Of a stretch of DNA of 64,000 nucleotides, positions 16,444-26,423 are shown piece after piece (the first letter of the stretch is position 1; every line of letters begins with the position of its first letter). The position numbers and the translations under genes were made by a program. The notes under the pieces were generated by a model. That model made no database searches and was not told where the DNA came from. It worked only from the letters and a program-made list of their open reading frames with translations. Location of the stretch: assembly GCF_039862785.1 (NCBI RefSeq), contig NZ_CP156795.1, forward strand, positions 1,364,001 through 1,428,000, given 5' to 3'. This stretch comes from Acinetobacter sp. ANC 7912 (GTDB taxonomy: Bacteria; Pseudomonadota; Gammaproteobacteria; Pseudomonadales; Moraxellaceae).

Positions 16444-16638
16444 AGAGCCTTCATGTATGACCTAACATAGCTTGAAATATAGACAATATTTTAAATAAAG
16501 CAATACTGCAAAAGTGAGAAAAGCAGCAGTTGAACTGCAGATTTTCCGATGACGGTTCAGAATTTAAGCCTTATTCCAATTAGTCCTAATTCATGGTCTA
16601 ACTAAGTCCATTATTTTCAAGTGATAAATCGGCAATAA

Positions 16639-16664
16639 AAATGAGACCTTATTCGGCCTCATTT
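16639..16664 (-). terminator. Terminator of trmA
   Basis: AAATGAGACC / GGCCTCATTT with one mismatch and a 6-base loop, followed on the minus strand by a T-rich run. It lies about 33 bases past the trmA stop. Confidence 0.75.
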
Positions 16665-16696
16665 ATCTATAACAAAATAATTCAGAAACAAATTGT

Positions 16697-17779
16697 TTAA
16701 ATTTTTTCGAGCAGCACACCAGACTCGACATGATGAGTATACGGGAACTGATCAAACATCGCGAACTTGGTAATTTTGTGGGTCTGTGTTAGCTGTTTCA
16801 GGTTGGCATGCAATGTGTCTGGATTACACGAAATATAGATGATTCGTGTAAAACGCTGCAGCAGTTTCAATGTTTCATCATCCACACCGGCACGTGGTGG
16901 ATCGACAAAAACAGTATCGAAGTCGTAAGTTGAAAGGTCAATATTGGCTTCCTGTAAACGACGGAACGTACGCTCGCCGTTGTAGGCCTGAGTGAATTCT
17001 TCTGCAGACAAACGAGCCACCTGAATATTCTCAATACCATTTTGCTGGATATTCCATTCAGCCGCATAGACTGAAGATTTCGCCAACTCTGTTGCGAGTA
17101 CACGACGGAAGCGGGTGGAGAGTGGCAGGGTAAAGTTACCATTACCGCAGTAAAGTTCTAATAAATCTTTATCGGATTGCTGAGCAGCATTGCATGCCCA
17201 TTCCAGCATTTTCTGGCAGACTTGCGCATTCGGCTGGGTAAAGCTGCTTTCGATCTGTTTGTACTGATATTTACGATCGAATACGCTCAGTTCTTCTACG
17301 ACAAACTCATCGCTCAAGACAAACTTCTGGCCACGGCTGCGACCGATGATTTTGATATTCAGTTTTTCAGCCAGTGCTTTGGCAGCCGCTTCCCAGTTTT
17401 CATCCAGTTTACGGTGATAGATCAAGGATACCAGCACTTCACCTTTTAATGTTGCCAGAAAGTGAACTTCAAACAGGCGGGTTTTCAGCTCTGTATCTGC
17501 TTTAAATGCTTCAATCAGTTGTGGCATCAGGGTGTTGATACGGCGGTCAGCGACTGGAAACTCATCGATACGGATGATTTTCTTGCTGCCATTTTCATCG
17601 CGTTCAAACATGGCATAAAACAGGTCATCTTCAGTATGCCAGATCCGGAATTCAGCACGCATGCGATAGTACTGTTCAGGCGAATCAAATACTTCTAGGG
17701 CAGGTGGTTGATATTCGGCAAATTGTTCGCTGATGTGGGCAACTTTGGCATCTAGTTGTTGCTGATAAGATGAGGTCAT
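16697..17779 (-). CDS. trmA: tRNA (uracil-54-C5)-methyltransferase
   Basis: A 360-residue SAM-dependent enzyme that makes ribothymidine at position 54 of the T-loop of tRNAs. The C-terminal Rossmann domain shows '[16 protein letters not shown]' (SAM loop), '[14 protein letters not shown]' and '[16 protein letters not shown]' with the catalytic cysteine. The short length without a TRAM domain fits TrmA rather than RlmC or RlmD. It is a single gene with its own terminator, divergent from aspA. Confidence 0.94.
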   Translation of the reverse strand: MTSSYQQQLDAKVAHISEQFAEYQPPALEVFDSPEQYYRMRAEFRIWHTEDDLFYAMFERDENGSKKIIRIDEFPVADRRINTLMPQLIEAFKADTELKTRLFEVHFLATLKGEVLVSLIYHRKLDENWEAAAKALAEKLNIKIIGRSRGQKFVLSDEFVVEELSVFDRKYQYKQIESSFTQPNAQVCQKMLEWACNAAQQSDKDLLELYCGNGNFTLPLSTRFRRVLATELAKSSVYAAEWNIQQNGIENIQVARLSAEEFTQAYNGERTFRRLQEANIDLSTYDFDTVFVDPPRAGVDDETLKLLQRFTRIIYISCNPDTLHANLKQLTQTHKITKFAMFDQFPYTHHVESGVLLEKI

Positions 17780-18216
17780 ATGCAGTAAAAAATCGCAAAT
17801 ATTTCGAAAGCCAAGATGGTAGCAAAAAATCGCTGCTCTGCCTAAGACTATTGCGGAAGTATGGCGTGAAAAGACATATAAAAACGGAGCAAATCAGTTA
17901 AGGGAAGAAATTTGACGATAAATTGGAAGATGATTGTCAGGATGGAATTGTTACGTGAAACGCATTATTTGAAAATTATCATTTTTAATTTTCGATAATG
18001 ATCTGGATTTTTCACCGGTTTCTGCAGATATGTTTCTGCGAATGTGTCGAATTAAAACAAAATTGACTTACATAGCATTACAAGATTAACAACGTGTGTA
18101 AATTAGACACATCTTGTTGCAAATATCATCCTAAAGTTTTCTGTTCGTTTTAGCTTTGGCTGCGCATAGTGAAAGTAATCCCTTTGGGTACTTCATCGCC
18201 AAGAGTACATCACAAT
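17780..18216. other. trmA-aspA divergent intergenic region (437 bp)
   Basis: No credible gene. Visible elements are an imperfect inverted pair ATTATC/GATAAT near 17978-18000, a TTGACT hexamer at 18063-18068 with only a weak -10 downstream, and a spaced dyad CAAC...TGTGT/ACACA...GTTG at about 18090-18119 ahead of aspA. These may be aspA control sites, but none matches a regulator consensus well enough to name. Confidence 0.4.
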
Positions 18217-19668
18217 ATGGACAATATGCTTCAAATTGATTTGCACAGAATCGAACAGGATTTATTGGGTAAAAAGCACATTCCCCAGCATAGCTATTAC
18301 GGCATTCATACCTTACGTGCGTTAGAAAACTTTCAGATTTCCGGATTGACTGTTGGTCAGCAACCTCATTTCATCCGTGCACTGGCACAGGTAAAAAAGG
18401 CTGCAGCACAAACCAATTGTCATTTTGGCAAAATTAGCGAGCAACAGTGTATTGCCATTCAGCAGGCTTGTGATGAACTGATTAAGCATCCAGAAAACTG
18501 GCAGGATGCATTTCCTCTCGATCCTTATCAGGGCGGAGCAGGGACGTCCATCAATATGAATGCCAATGAGGTGATTGCCAATCGTGCCCTAGAACTGATG
18601 GGGTATCAGAAAGGTGAATATCAGATTTTGCATCCGAATGATCATGTTAATACTTCGCAATCGACCAATGATGTCTATCCAACCGCATTGCGTTTAGCGA
18701 CTTATTCTCGTCTGGATGAATTATTAAATGCCCAGAAAGTATTGATTGAGACCTTATATAGTAAGGCAACTGAATTCCGATACATCATCAAGATGGGTCG
18801 TACCCAGTTACAGGATGCGGTACCAATGACCATGGAGCAGGAATTCCGCGCTTTTGCGATTTTATTAAAAGAAGACTTTAAGCTGATTGAACAAAGCCGT
18901 CAGTTATTGCTGGAAGTGAATCTCGGTGCAACCGCGATTGGTACGGGTGTCAATACACCGACTGGTTACGCCAAGCGAGTGGTAGAAGCTTTAGCACAAA
19001 TTAGCGGTTTACCTTTAAAAGGCGCGGAAGATTATGTCGAAGCCACCAGTGACTGTGGCGTGTTTATTATTCTGTCCAGCAGTTTGAAACGTCTGGCAGT
19101 GAAATTGTCCAAGATCTGTAATGACTTGCGCCTGCTGAGTTCTGGTCCGCGTGGTGGACTGGCGGAAATTCGTTTGCCAGAATTGCAGGCTGGTTCTTCA
19201 ATCATGCCAGCCAAAGTTAATCCGGTGATACCGGAAGTGGTCAATCAGATTGCTTTTCGTGTGATTGGCAATGACCTGACCGTAACCATGGCGGCAGAAG
19301 CAGGGCAATTACAGCTCAATGTCATGGAGCCCGTGATTGCTATATCTTTAAATGAATCGATCCAATTGCTGATTCAGGGGATGCAGACACTGGCGCTGAA
19401 ATGTATTGCCGGTATTCAGGCTAATGAGCAGAACTGTCTAAATGCTGTCATGCGCAGTATTGGAATCATTACCTTATTAGAACCGATTCTAGGTCATACA
19501 GTATGCGATGAAATTGGCAAGCAGTGTATTCGTGAGAATAAAACCGTACCTGAAGTGGTGTTGGAATTAGGTCTACTCAGTTCAGAACAGCTAGAAGAAA
19601 TCTTTGCTATTCAAAATCTGGTGTCTGAAGTACCGAACGAGGTTAGCCAGCTGGAACAGGTTTCCTGA
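18217..19668 (+). CDS. aspA: Aspartate ammonia-lyase (aspartase)
   Basis: A 483-residue member of the fumarase/aspartase superfamily that converts L-aspartate to fumarate and ammonia. Visible family regions are 'HVNTSQSTNDVYPTALRLA', 'VPMTMEQEFRAFA', 'EATSDCGVF' and the catalytic-loop signature 'GSSIMPAKVNPVIPEV'. The substrate-binding signature and overall length fit aspartase better than fumarase C or argininosuccinate lyase. The ATG at 18217, after an AAGAG site, is preferred to a GTG at 18169; an ATG at 18226 is also possible. It links aspartate catabolism to the TCA cycle. Confidence 0.92.
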   Translation: MDNMLQIDLHRIEQDLLGKKHIPQHSYYGIHTLRALENFQISGLTVGQQPHFIRALAQVKKAAAQTNCHFGKISEQQCIAIQQACDELIKHPENWQDAFPLDPYQGGAGTSINMNANEVIANRALELMGYQKGEYQILHPNDHVNTSQSTNDVYPTALRLATYSRLDELLNAQKVLIETLYSKATEFRYIIKMGRTQLQDAVPMTMEQEFRAFAILLKEDFKLIEQSRQLLLEVNLGATAIGTGVNTPTGYAKRVVEALAQISGLPLKGAEDYVEATSDCGVFIILSSSLKRLAVKLSKICNDLRLLSSGPRGGLAEIRLPELQAGSSIMPAKVNPVIPEVVNQIAFRVIGNDLTVTMAAEAGQLQLNVMEPVIAISLNESIQLLIQGMQTLALKCIAGIQANEQNCLNAVMRSIGIITLLEPILGHTVCDEIGKQCIRENKTVPEVVLELGLLSSEQLEEIFAIQNLVSEVPNEVSQLEQVS

Positions 19669-19717
19669 AATTAACGATATTTATAATGATTTATAGAATG
19701 TACTGATTTTAACCATT

Positions 19718-19752
19718 TGCCTCAAATCCAGCCTGTGGGTTTGGGGCATTTT
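19718..19752 (+). terminator. aspA terminator
   Basis: TGCCTCAAATCC pairs with GGGTTTGGGGCA (including G-U pairs) around a 7-base loop and is followed by TTTT. It overlaps an upstream in-frame start of the next gene. Confidence 0.75.
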
Positions 19753-19794
19753 CATCTAGACTATCTTCTTATCAAGAAGCCTCAGGAATCCGGC

Positions 19795-20154
19795 ATGTTT
19801 GACAAGATCAGTGCATTATTCAAATCGAATAAACCTTCGCCTGCGCAGCAGTTTTTGCAAGAAAATAATATTCAGTATGCTGGGGATACCGGCTATGTGG
19901 TGGATGGTATCCAGTTGAATCAGGAACTGGGAGAACGTTTAGAATATTTATCCAATCGCCGCATGAAAACTTTTGATGATCTGAAAGAGCTGTATTCCAC
20001 TGCCATGATCATCAATGAAAAGATTGATCTGGAAATTGCCCATCAACGTTTTAACCCGCGACTCGGCAATACCGAAGAAAACTTGCTGCAGTTTAAAGCT
20101 ATTGTGAAGAAGTTAAATGATTACTATCGCAATTTCCTGCGTGAGAAAAAGTAG
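19795..20154 (+). CDS. Conserved hypothetical protein
   Basis: A 119-residue soluble, charged, mostly helical protein without a family I recognise. It starts 'MFDKISALFKSNKPSPAQQFL'. The middle has a 'YVVDGIQLNQELGERLEYL' segment, and the tail is basic (YYRNFLREKK). The start at 19795 is chosen because AGGAA lies 8 bases upstream and the longer frame begins inside the aspA terminator. It sits between aspA and mfd on the same strand. No function can be proposed. Confidence 0.65.
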   Translation: MFDKISALFKSNKPSPAQQFLQENNIQYAGDTGYVVDGIQLNQELGERLEYLSNRRMKTFDDLKELYSTAMIINEKIDLEIAHQRFNPRLGNTEENLLQFKAIVKKLNDYYRNFLREKK

Positions 20155-20276
20155 GATTTTAATTCATTAAAATTTACACTGAATGACAGTGCAAGAACTG
20201 CATAAAAATAACGAAATCACTGGATGCCATCGTGATAGTATAAGGAACATGTTGTTTAGACTTTAAAGCTATATAC

Positions 20277-23200
20277 ATGTTCCAACAAGAAATTTCCCAA
20301 CTCAACCTCAAACAACTCAAGGCGGGTGAACGACGCTGGTTAGGTAACCTGCAGGGTTCATCGACGGCGCTGTTGCTGAAAGAAATCTCCAAAAATCACA
20401 AGCAGATGTTTGTGATTGTAGCGCGCAATAATCAGCATCTGGCACAGCTGGAAAGTGAACTGGAATTTTATGGCATCAAACCGACCATTTTTCCAGACTG
20501 GGAAATTCTGCCTTATGACCGCCTGTCACCGCATCAGGATATCGTGTCTGAACGTCTGGCAATTCTGTCGAATATGCCGCAAACCGGTGTATTGCTACTT
20601 TCCGCTTCGACACTGGCACAACGCGTTGCACCAAGCTCATGGGTACTTGGGGAACATTTTGATATCCGGGTTGGGCAGAAATTTGATCTGGAACAACAAA
20701 AAAACAAGCTAGTTCAAGCCGGCTATCATCTGGTCGATACCGTCTATGATCATGGCGAATTTGCAGTACGCGGCAGCATCATGGACATCTATGCCTCTGG
20801 TCAGGAAGCCCCGATCCGGATTGACCTGTTTGATGATGAAATCGAAACCTTAAAATTCTTTGATCCTGAAACCCAACGTACCACACAAACTTTAGAACAA
20901 TTTACGGTTTTGCCGGCCCAGGAATTCCCACTGAAAGAAGGGCGTGCTACTTTCCGTGACCGCTATGGTGAGTTATTTCCAACCGCAAATCCGAAAAAAA
21001 ATCCGCTGTATCTAGATGTCATGGATGGTATTGCTTCGCCTGGCATCGAGTTTTATATGCCACTATTCTTTAGTGCTGAAGCAATGCAAAAAGAAAGTAC
21101 ACTGGCAGCGTACTTACCTAAGAATGGCATTGTCATTACAGATCGTGGGATTGAAGAGTCCTTAAACCAGTTCTGGGCAGAAGTCACCCGTCGTTATGAA
21201 GATCGTCGGCATAACATGGATCAGCCGATCCTGCCGCCAGAAATGTTGTTCTGTCAGGCCCATCAGGTACTGGAACAGCTGAATCAGTTTGGTCGTATCA
21301 TTGCTTCTCAAGAAATCTTTGATGAAAAAGCCGGTGTCATCAATCTGGATACCCAGACACCGCCACGTTTGCCTGTCGATCCAAAACGGGAAAAACCGTT
21401 TACCGAAGTCAAAAAATATATTGATGCTGCCAATCATCCAGTGCTGTTGGTCGCTGAAAGTGCCGGGCGTCGTGAAACTCTGAAAGATGCTTTGCGACCT
21501 AGTCTGGGCGATATTCCAACCGTAGACAATTTTGATGCCTTTGTCGATTCACTGCATGCCATTGCCATTACCAGTGCACCACTAGAACGTGGTCTGGTGG
21601 TCACCGATCGTATCAGCGTGATCTCGGAAAACCAGCTCTATGAACATCGCGTGGTACAGCGCCGTCGCAAGCGTCAGCAGGAAGTTTCAGAAGAGTTTTT
21701 GATTCGCAGCCTGACCGAGCTGACCATTGGTGCGCCGGTGGTACATATTGACTATGGTGTGGGACGTTATGCGGGTCTGATTACCCTCAGTATTGATGAT
21801 CAGGATCATGAATTTCTGCAGCTAGATTATGCTGATGATGCCAAGGTTTATGTGCCCGTCACCAATCTGCATCTGATCAGTCGCTATAGTGGCGGTGATC
21901 CTGATCTGGCACCGTTACATAAATTGGGTACCGATGCATGGAGCAAAGCGAAGCGCAAGGCATTAGAGCAGATTCATGACGTGGCGGCCGAGCTGTTAGA
22001 TATACAGGCGCGCCGTTCATCTAAACCAGGCATTAGTTTTGAGGTCGATCAAAGCCTGTATATGCAGTTTGCCAGTGGCTTTGCCTATGAAGAAACCCCA
22101 GATCAGGCCAATGCCATTGAAGCAACTTTATATGACATGCAGCAGGCCAAGCCGATGGATCGTTTGGTCTGTGGGGATGTGGGTTTCGGTAAGACGGAAG
22201 TGGCGATGCGTGCAGCTTTTGTTGCGGTACAAAATAGTCGCCAAGTAGCGGTTTTAGTACCAACCACGCTATTAGCCCAGCAACATTATGAGTCTTTTAA
22301 AGACCGTTTTGCAGATTGGCCGGTACGCATTGAAGTGTTGTCACGTTTTGGTTCTTCCAAAACGCATACCAAAACCATTGAAGACCTGGCTGAAGGCAAG
22401 GTTGATATCGTTATCGGTACGCATAAAATCCTGCAGGAAAACGTGCAGTTCAAAAATCTGGGCCTGATGATCGTCGATGAAGAACACCGTTTCGGCGTAC
22501 GCGACAAGGAGCGCATCAAGGCTTTGCGTGCGGATGTGGATATGCTGACCTTAACCGCGACCCCAATTCCGCGTACGCTGAATATGGCCTTTAGCGGGAT
22601 GCGCGACCTGTCGATTATCGCGACACCACCAGCACGCCGTCTGGCGGTGAAAACCTTTGTACAGGAACAGACCAATGACACCATTAAAGAGGCGATTCTG
22701 CGTGAATTGCTGCGTGGTGGTCAGGTTTATTACTTGCATAATGAAGTCGAAACCATTGAGCGTGCCGCAGAAAGTCTGCGGGAACTGGTTCCGGAGGCAC
22801 GTGTCATAGTTGCACATGGTCAGATGCGTGAACGTGAACTGGAGCAGGTAATGCAGCAGTTCTATCACAAAGAATACAACGTGCTGGTCTGCTCGACCAT
22901 CATTGAAACCGGGATTGATGTACCAAATGCCAATACTATTTTGATTGAACGTGCGGACAAGCTCGGCCTAGCCCAGCTGCACCAGCTACGTGGTCGCGTG
23001 GGGCGTTCACACCATCAGGCTTATGCCTATCTGCTAGTGCCATCGATTAAAGGCTTAAAAGGGGATGCAGAAAAACGTCTGGATGCCATTCAGCGTGCAT
23101 CGACTTTGGGTGCGGGCTTTATGCTGGCAACAGAAGATCTGGAAATCCGTGGTGCTGGTGAACTGCTGGGTGAGCAGCAAAGTGGTTCGATGCAGGCGAT

Positions 23201-23735
23201 TGGTTATAGCTTATATATGGAAATGCTGGAAAAAGCGACCAAAGCCATCCAGATAGGTAAAACCCCGAACTTTGATGCACCATTGTCGTTGACTGCGGAA
23301 ATCAACCTGCATATGCCAGCCTTGATTCCGGATGACTACCTCGGTGATGTGCATCAACGTCTGCTGTTCTATAAGCGTATCAGTAATACCGACACTCAGG
23401 AAAAGCTCGACAATATCCGGATGGAGCTGATTGACCGTTTTGGCATTCCACCGCAACCGGTGAAACAGCTGTTTGCCGTGCATCAGATCCGTTTAAAGGC
23501 GGAACAACTTGGCATTACCAAAATTGATATTACAGCACAGGGCGGACATATCGAATTTGCCCCAGATACTCCGGTGCAGGCGATGAGCATTATCCAGATG
23601 ATGCAGAAGCATCCGACCTATTTCCGCATGAACGGCGGACAGCGTCTAAAAGTCATGGTGATGCTGGAAGACTATCAGAAACGCATCCAGTTCCTGAATG
23701 ATCTGCTGGATCATTTGCTGAAAGAGTTGCACTAA
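20277..23735 (+). CDS. mfd: Transcription-repair coupling factor
   Basis: A 1152-residue ATP-dependent translocase that displaces stalled RNA polymerase and recruits UvrA to lesions. Domains in order are the UvrB-homology region (to about residue 340), the RNA-polymerase-interacting domain near 'LTIGAPVVHIDYGVGRYAGL' (about 480-510), the helicase domain with Walker A 'CGDVGFGKTEVAMRAAF' (about 630) and 'VDEEHRFG' (about 733), the 'RGRVGRS' motif VI, and the C-terminal UvrA-masking domain. Length matches E. coli (1148). The ATG has no clear ribosome site. A 12-bp hairpin follows the stop. Confidence 0.97.
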   Translation: MFQQEISQLNLKQLKAGERRWLGNLQGSSTALLLKEISKNHKQMFVIVARNNQHLAQLESELEFYGIKPTIFPDWEILPYDRLSPHQDIVSERLAILSNMPQTGVLLLSASTLAQRVAPSSWVLGEHFDIRVGQKFDLEQQKNKLVQAGYHLVDTVYDHGEFAVRGSIMDIYASGQEAPIRIDLFDDEIETLKFFDPETQRTTQTLEQFTVLPAQEFPLKEGRATFRDRYGELFPTANPKKNPLYLDVMDGIASPGIEFYMPLFFSAEAMQKESTLAAYLPKNGIVITDRGIEESLNQFWAEVTRRYEDRRHNMDQPILPPEMLFCQAHQVLEQLNQFGRIIASQEIFDEKAGVINLDTQTPPRLPVDPKREKPFTEVKKYIDAANHPVLLVAESAGRRETLKDALRPSLGDIPTVDNFDAFVDSLHAIAITSAPLERGLVVTDRISVISENQLYEHRVVQRRRKRQQEVSEEFLIRSLTELTIGAPVVHIDYGVGRYAGLITLSIDDQDHEFLQLDYADDAKVYVPVTNLHLISRYSGGDPDLAPLHKLGTDAWSKAKRKALEQIHDVAAELLDIQARRSSKPGISFEVDQSLYMQFASGFAYEETPDQANAIEATLYDMQQAKPMDRLVCGDVGFGKTEVAMRAAFVAVQNSRQVAVLVPTTLLAQQHYESFKDRFADWPVRIEVLSRFGSSKTHTKTIEDLAEGKVDIVIGTHKILQENVQFKNLGLMIVDEEHRFGVRDKERIKALRADVDMLTLTATPIPRTLNMAFSGMRDLSIIATPPARRLAVKTFVQEQTNDTIKEAILRELLRGGQVYYLHNEVETIERAAESLRELVPEARVIVAHGQMRERELEQVMQQFYHKEYNVLVCSTIIETGIDVPNANTILIERADKLGLAQLHQLRGRVGRSHHQAYAYLLVPSIKGLKGDAEKRLDAIQRASTLGAGFMLATEDLEIRGAGELLGEQQSGSMQAIGYSLYMEMLEKATKAIQIGKTPNFDAPLSLTAEINLHMPALIPDDYLGDVHQRLLFYKRISNTDTQEKLDNIRMELIDRFGIPPQPVKQLFAVHQIRLKAEQLGITKIDITAQGGHIEFAPDTPVQAMSIIQMMQKHPTYFRMNGGQRLKVMVMLEDYQKRIQFLNDLLDHLLKELH

Positions 23736-23745
23736 ATACTGTGAC

Positions 23746-23787
23746 TTAAAGGCAGGGAGAGAAAGGAAATTCTGCCCCTGCCTTTAA
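23746..23787 (+). terminator. Hairpin after mfd, probable terminator
   Basis: TTAAAGGCAGGG and CCCTGCCTTTAA are perfectly complementary (12 bp) around an 18-base spacer, 10 bases past the mfd stop. There is no long T-tract, so it may be a stabilising hairpin rather than an efficient terminator. Confidence 0.6.
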
Positions 23788-23981
23788 CACTTGATTGCCC
23801 AGTCATTTATTTGTGCCGGGGAACTATTGATTAATTTAGGGGATGGAGTAAAGTCAGGGATGTGACCGGGTTCAAAACAAATCTTCCAAATTTGTATTGA
23901 AACACATTGCTTACAATATTCAGTCAGCACTGGATATGGTAGTATTAGCCATCATTCTAATTTTGCATCATTTATAAAGAT

Positions 23982-24416
23982 ATGTTCAGTTTGCATCCTC
24001 AACTTGCTCAAGATACGTTTTATGTAGGCGACTTTCCTTTATCGACATGTCGTTTAATGAATGATATGCAATTTCCGTGGCTAATTCTTGTTCCACGTGT
24101 TCCAGGCATTACAGAATTATACGAACTTCGTCAAGCTGATCAGGAACAGTTTTTGCGTGAGTCTAGCTGGTTATCGAGCCAGTTGGCGCGTGTATTCCGT
24201 GCAGACAAAATGAATGTGGCTGCACTGGGGAATATGGTTCCACAGCTACATTTCCATCATGTGGTACGTTACCAGAATGATGTGGCATGGCCTAAACCAG
24301 TATGGGGCACTCCAGCGGTTCCATATAGCAGCGAAGTTCTTGCTCACATGCGCCAAACCTTAATGTTGGCGCTACGTGGTCAGGGAGATATGCCATTTGA
24401 TTGGCGTATGGACTAA
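23982..24416 (+). CDS. HIT-family (histidine triad) hydrolase-like protein
   Basis: A 144-residue HIT-domain protein: 'FPWLILVPRVPGITELYEL' in the N-terminal half and the active-site strand 'VPQLHFHHVVRY'. The usual H-x-H-x-H triad is read here as H-F-H-H, so the third histidine is displaced or replaced, as in some proteobacterial members. HIT proteins hydrolyse nucleotide conjugates; the substrate is unknown. It precedes the adenylate cyclase gene on the same strand with a 58-base gap. Confidence 0.8.
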   Translation: MFSLHPQLAQDTFYVGDFPLSTCRLMNDMQFPWLILVPRVPGITELYELRQADQEQFLRESSWLSSQLARVFRADKMNVAALGNMVPQLHFHHVVRYQNDVAWPKPVWGTPAVPYSSEVLAHMRQTLMLALRGQGDMPFDWRMD

Positions 24417-24474
24417 TCCGATTCATGCTGCATATCAGGCCTGTAATTAATACAGTGCTGCAAGGAGCAACTGA

Positions 24475-26001
24475 GTGCATATAGACGATTGGGTGAATCA
24501 AGAGCCGAAAGAATTTGAGTTTTTCCATCGGTTGATGGGTTATCTCATGCTTTCGCTGGTGATCGTCGTCTTTCACTACACAGCGCCTGATACGCAGTAT
24601 CAAATTTTTATCCCATTTTTATTTCTTGCGATTATCCTTGCGCTGCCGAAGCTGTCACACTGGCTGATCTATCGTTACGATACCGATGTGAAGCGTAAAG
24701 TCTTCTTTATGCTCGATATGACCGTGATTGCCATCATTCTGTCAGCCATTCATCTGAGCTTGGTACTGTCGTTGTTGGCATTTGTGGCCTTACTCTATAC
24801 TGCAATCAGCAACAAAATTTCCTTTCTGACTTTTGCCTTAGCCAGCCTGATTGGTGTGGTAATTTTCTATCTCAGTAACATTTTTATTTTTGGTTTTGGT
24901 GATTATTTTCAGCCGACTAGCAGTGAACTGACTGTGCTGGGTTTCCTGTGCATGATTACCTATGTGGGAATCGGGAATTACTACCAGGCCCGTCGAGCAC
25001 GTTATATGGCGGTGAAAAAAGATCATTATTATGATCAGATGAACCGCTATATGGAATTTGCTAACCAGCTCAGCCGTTATGCGCCGTTGCAGTTGTGGCA
25101 ATCGATCATGAAAGGTGAGTCAGAAGCCAAGATTGAATACAAGCGTAAAAAACTGACTGTGTTCTTCTCAGATATTCAGGGTTTTACCGAGTTATCCGAA
25201 ACGCTGATTCCAGATGATCTGGCCTTCCTGCTAAATGACTATCTCAGTCATATGACGGAGATTGCCAAACATTATGAAGGTACGGTCGACAAGTTTATGG
25301 GAGATGCGATCCTGATCTTCTTTGGTGATCCGCATAGTCAAGGCGTAGAACAGGATGCCAAAACCTGTCTGGAAATGGCGATTGCCATGCGCCAGCAGAT
25401 GAAAATTCTGCGTGAGCGCTGGGTGAAAATGGGGTATCCGCCACTACATATCCGTATGGGGATTTCTACTGGTTATTGCCACGTCGGCAACTATGGTGCC
25501 AATCACCGTATGGCTTATACCATTGTGGGTCGGGATGCCAACTTGGCTGCACGTTTACAAAGTGCGGCACAGGTGGATGAAATCCTGATTTCTGATGACA
25601 CTTATAATCTGGTCAAGAATGACTACTTGTGTGCACCTAAGGCACCAATTTTCCTGAAAGGGATTAAAGAGCCGGTACGTACCTGGCAGGTGATGGAAAA
25701 ATACAAATCCGAGAAAGTCGATTATCAGCGCTGGTTTGATTATGAATATAAAGGCTTTCATCTGTTGTTGAATCTGGATGAAGTGCAGAATTATGAATAT
25801 CCAGAGCTGATTGATATTCTGGAAAAAATGATCAAGCGTATTCAGACTCAGCAGAAATTTACCAATTCTAAAGGTTTCGTCAAACTGAAACTTGAAGATA
25901 TGGTGGCTGAGCAGATTGCAGAAAATTCAGAAACGGATCAAACTGTCAATAAATTGGTCGAAGCGAGTGAAAAGGAAAACACCACGAGCCGGGTAAGTTG
26001 A
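24475..26001 (+). CDS. Membrane-anchored class III adenylate cyclase
   Basis: A 508-residue protein. The N-terminal 190 residues contain about six membrane spans, followed by a linker and a class III cyclase domain (about 220-410). The metal-binding Asp residues are in 'VFFSDIQGFTELSE' and 'FMGDAILIFFGDP', and substrate contacts lie in 'RMGISTGYCHVGNYG' and 'IVGRDANLAARLQ'. It should make cAMP, feeding Vfr/CRP-type regulation, as CyaB does in pseudomonads. The start is GTG, supported by AAGGAG seven bases upstream. The charged tail (about 415-508) has no known domain. Confidence 0.88.
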   Translation: MHIDDWVNQEPKEFEFFHRLMGYLMLSLVIVVFHYTAPDTQYQIFIPFLFLAIILALPKLSHWLIYRYDTDVKRKVFFMLDMTVIAIILSAIHLSLVLSLLAFVALLYTAISNKISFLTFALASLIGVVIFYLSNIFIFGFGDYFQPTSSELTVLGFLCMITYVGIGNYYQARRARYMAVKKDHYYDQMNRYMEFANQLSRYAPLQLWQSIMKGESEAKIEYKRKKLTVFFSDIQGFTELSETLIPDDLAFLLNDYLSHMTEIAKHYEGTVDKFMGDAILIFFGDPHSQGVEQDAKTCLEMAIAMRQQMKILRERWVKMGYPPLHIRMGISTGYCHVGNYGANHRMAYTIVGRDANLAARLQSAAQVDEILISDDTYNLVKNDYLCAPKAPIFLKGIKEPVRTWQVMEKYKSEKVDYQRWFDYEYKGFHLLLNLDEVQNYEYPELIDILEKMIKRIQTQQKFTNSKGFVKLKLEDMVAEQIAENSETDQTVNKLVEASEKENTTSRVS

Positions 26002-26023
26002 TAAAAAGAAATTTCAGCCAATA

Positions 26024-26051
26024 AAAAAACCACGCCTGAGCGTGGTTTTTT
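26024..26051. terminator. Bidirectional terminator between the cyclase gene and fdx
   Basis: AACCACGC CTGA GCGTGGTT with A- and T-tracts on both sides. It serves two convergent genes. Confidence 0.94.
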
Positions 26052-26068
26052 TTATATAACCTGCCTGC

Positions 26069-26407
26069 TTAGTGATTTTCAGAAGCATGGTTGATCGTGT
26101 ATTTTGGAATTTCAACTTCCAGATCTTCATCCACAATCTTAACCTGACAAGACAGGCGTGAATCAGGTTCCAGGCCCCAAGCACGATCGAGAAGGTCTGC
26201 TTCCACATCACTCATTTCTTCCAGGCTGTCGAAGCCTTTACGCACGATGACGTGGCAAGTCGTACATGCACATGACATATCACATGCGTGTTCAATTTTA
26301 ATTCCGTTGTTTAACAGGCTTTCACATAAATTGGCATTCTGCTCAACTTCAAACTCAGCACCTTCAGGGCAAATTTGCGCATGTGGAAGAACTTTAATAC
26401 GTGGCAT
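26069..26407 (-). CDS. fdx: ISC-system [2Fe-2S] ferredoxin
   Basis: A 112-residue adrenodoxin-type ferredoxin. The cluster ligands are visible in 'HACDMSCACTTCHVIV' (C-x5-C-x2-C pattern) and 'SRLSCQV'. It supplies electrons for Fe-S cluster assembly on IscU. It is the last gene of the isc operon and ends at a strong terminator; there is no iscX after it. The ATG at 26407 gives the conserved MPRIKV N-terminus and a GGTAAAG ribosome site; upstream in-frame codons overlap hscA. Confidence 0.95.
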   Translation of the reverse strand: MPRIKVLPHAQICPEGAEFEVEQNANLCESLLNNGIKIEHACDMSCACTTCHVIVRKGFDSLEEMSDVEADLLDRAWGLEPDSRLSCQVKIVDEDLEVEIPKYTINHASENH

Positions 26408-26423
26408 AGTCTTTACCTTAAAT

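Noticed and set aside
17978..18003. Possible Fur box before aspA (ATTATC ... GATAAT)
   Set aside because: The half-sites are too far apart and the centre does not fit the 19-bp Fur consensus.
22286..22684. 132-codon minus-strand frame within mfd
   Set aside because: Antisense to the conserved helicase domain of Mfd and low in plausible protein character.
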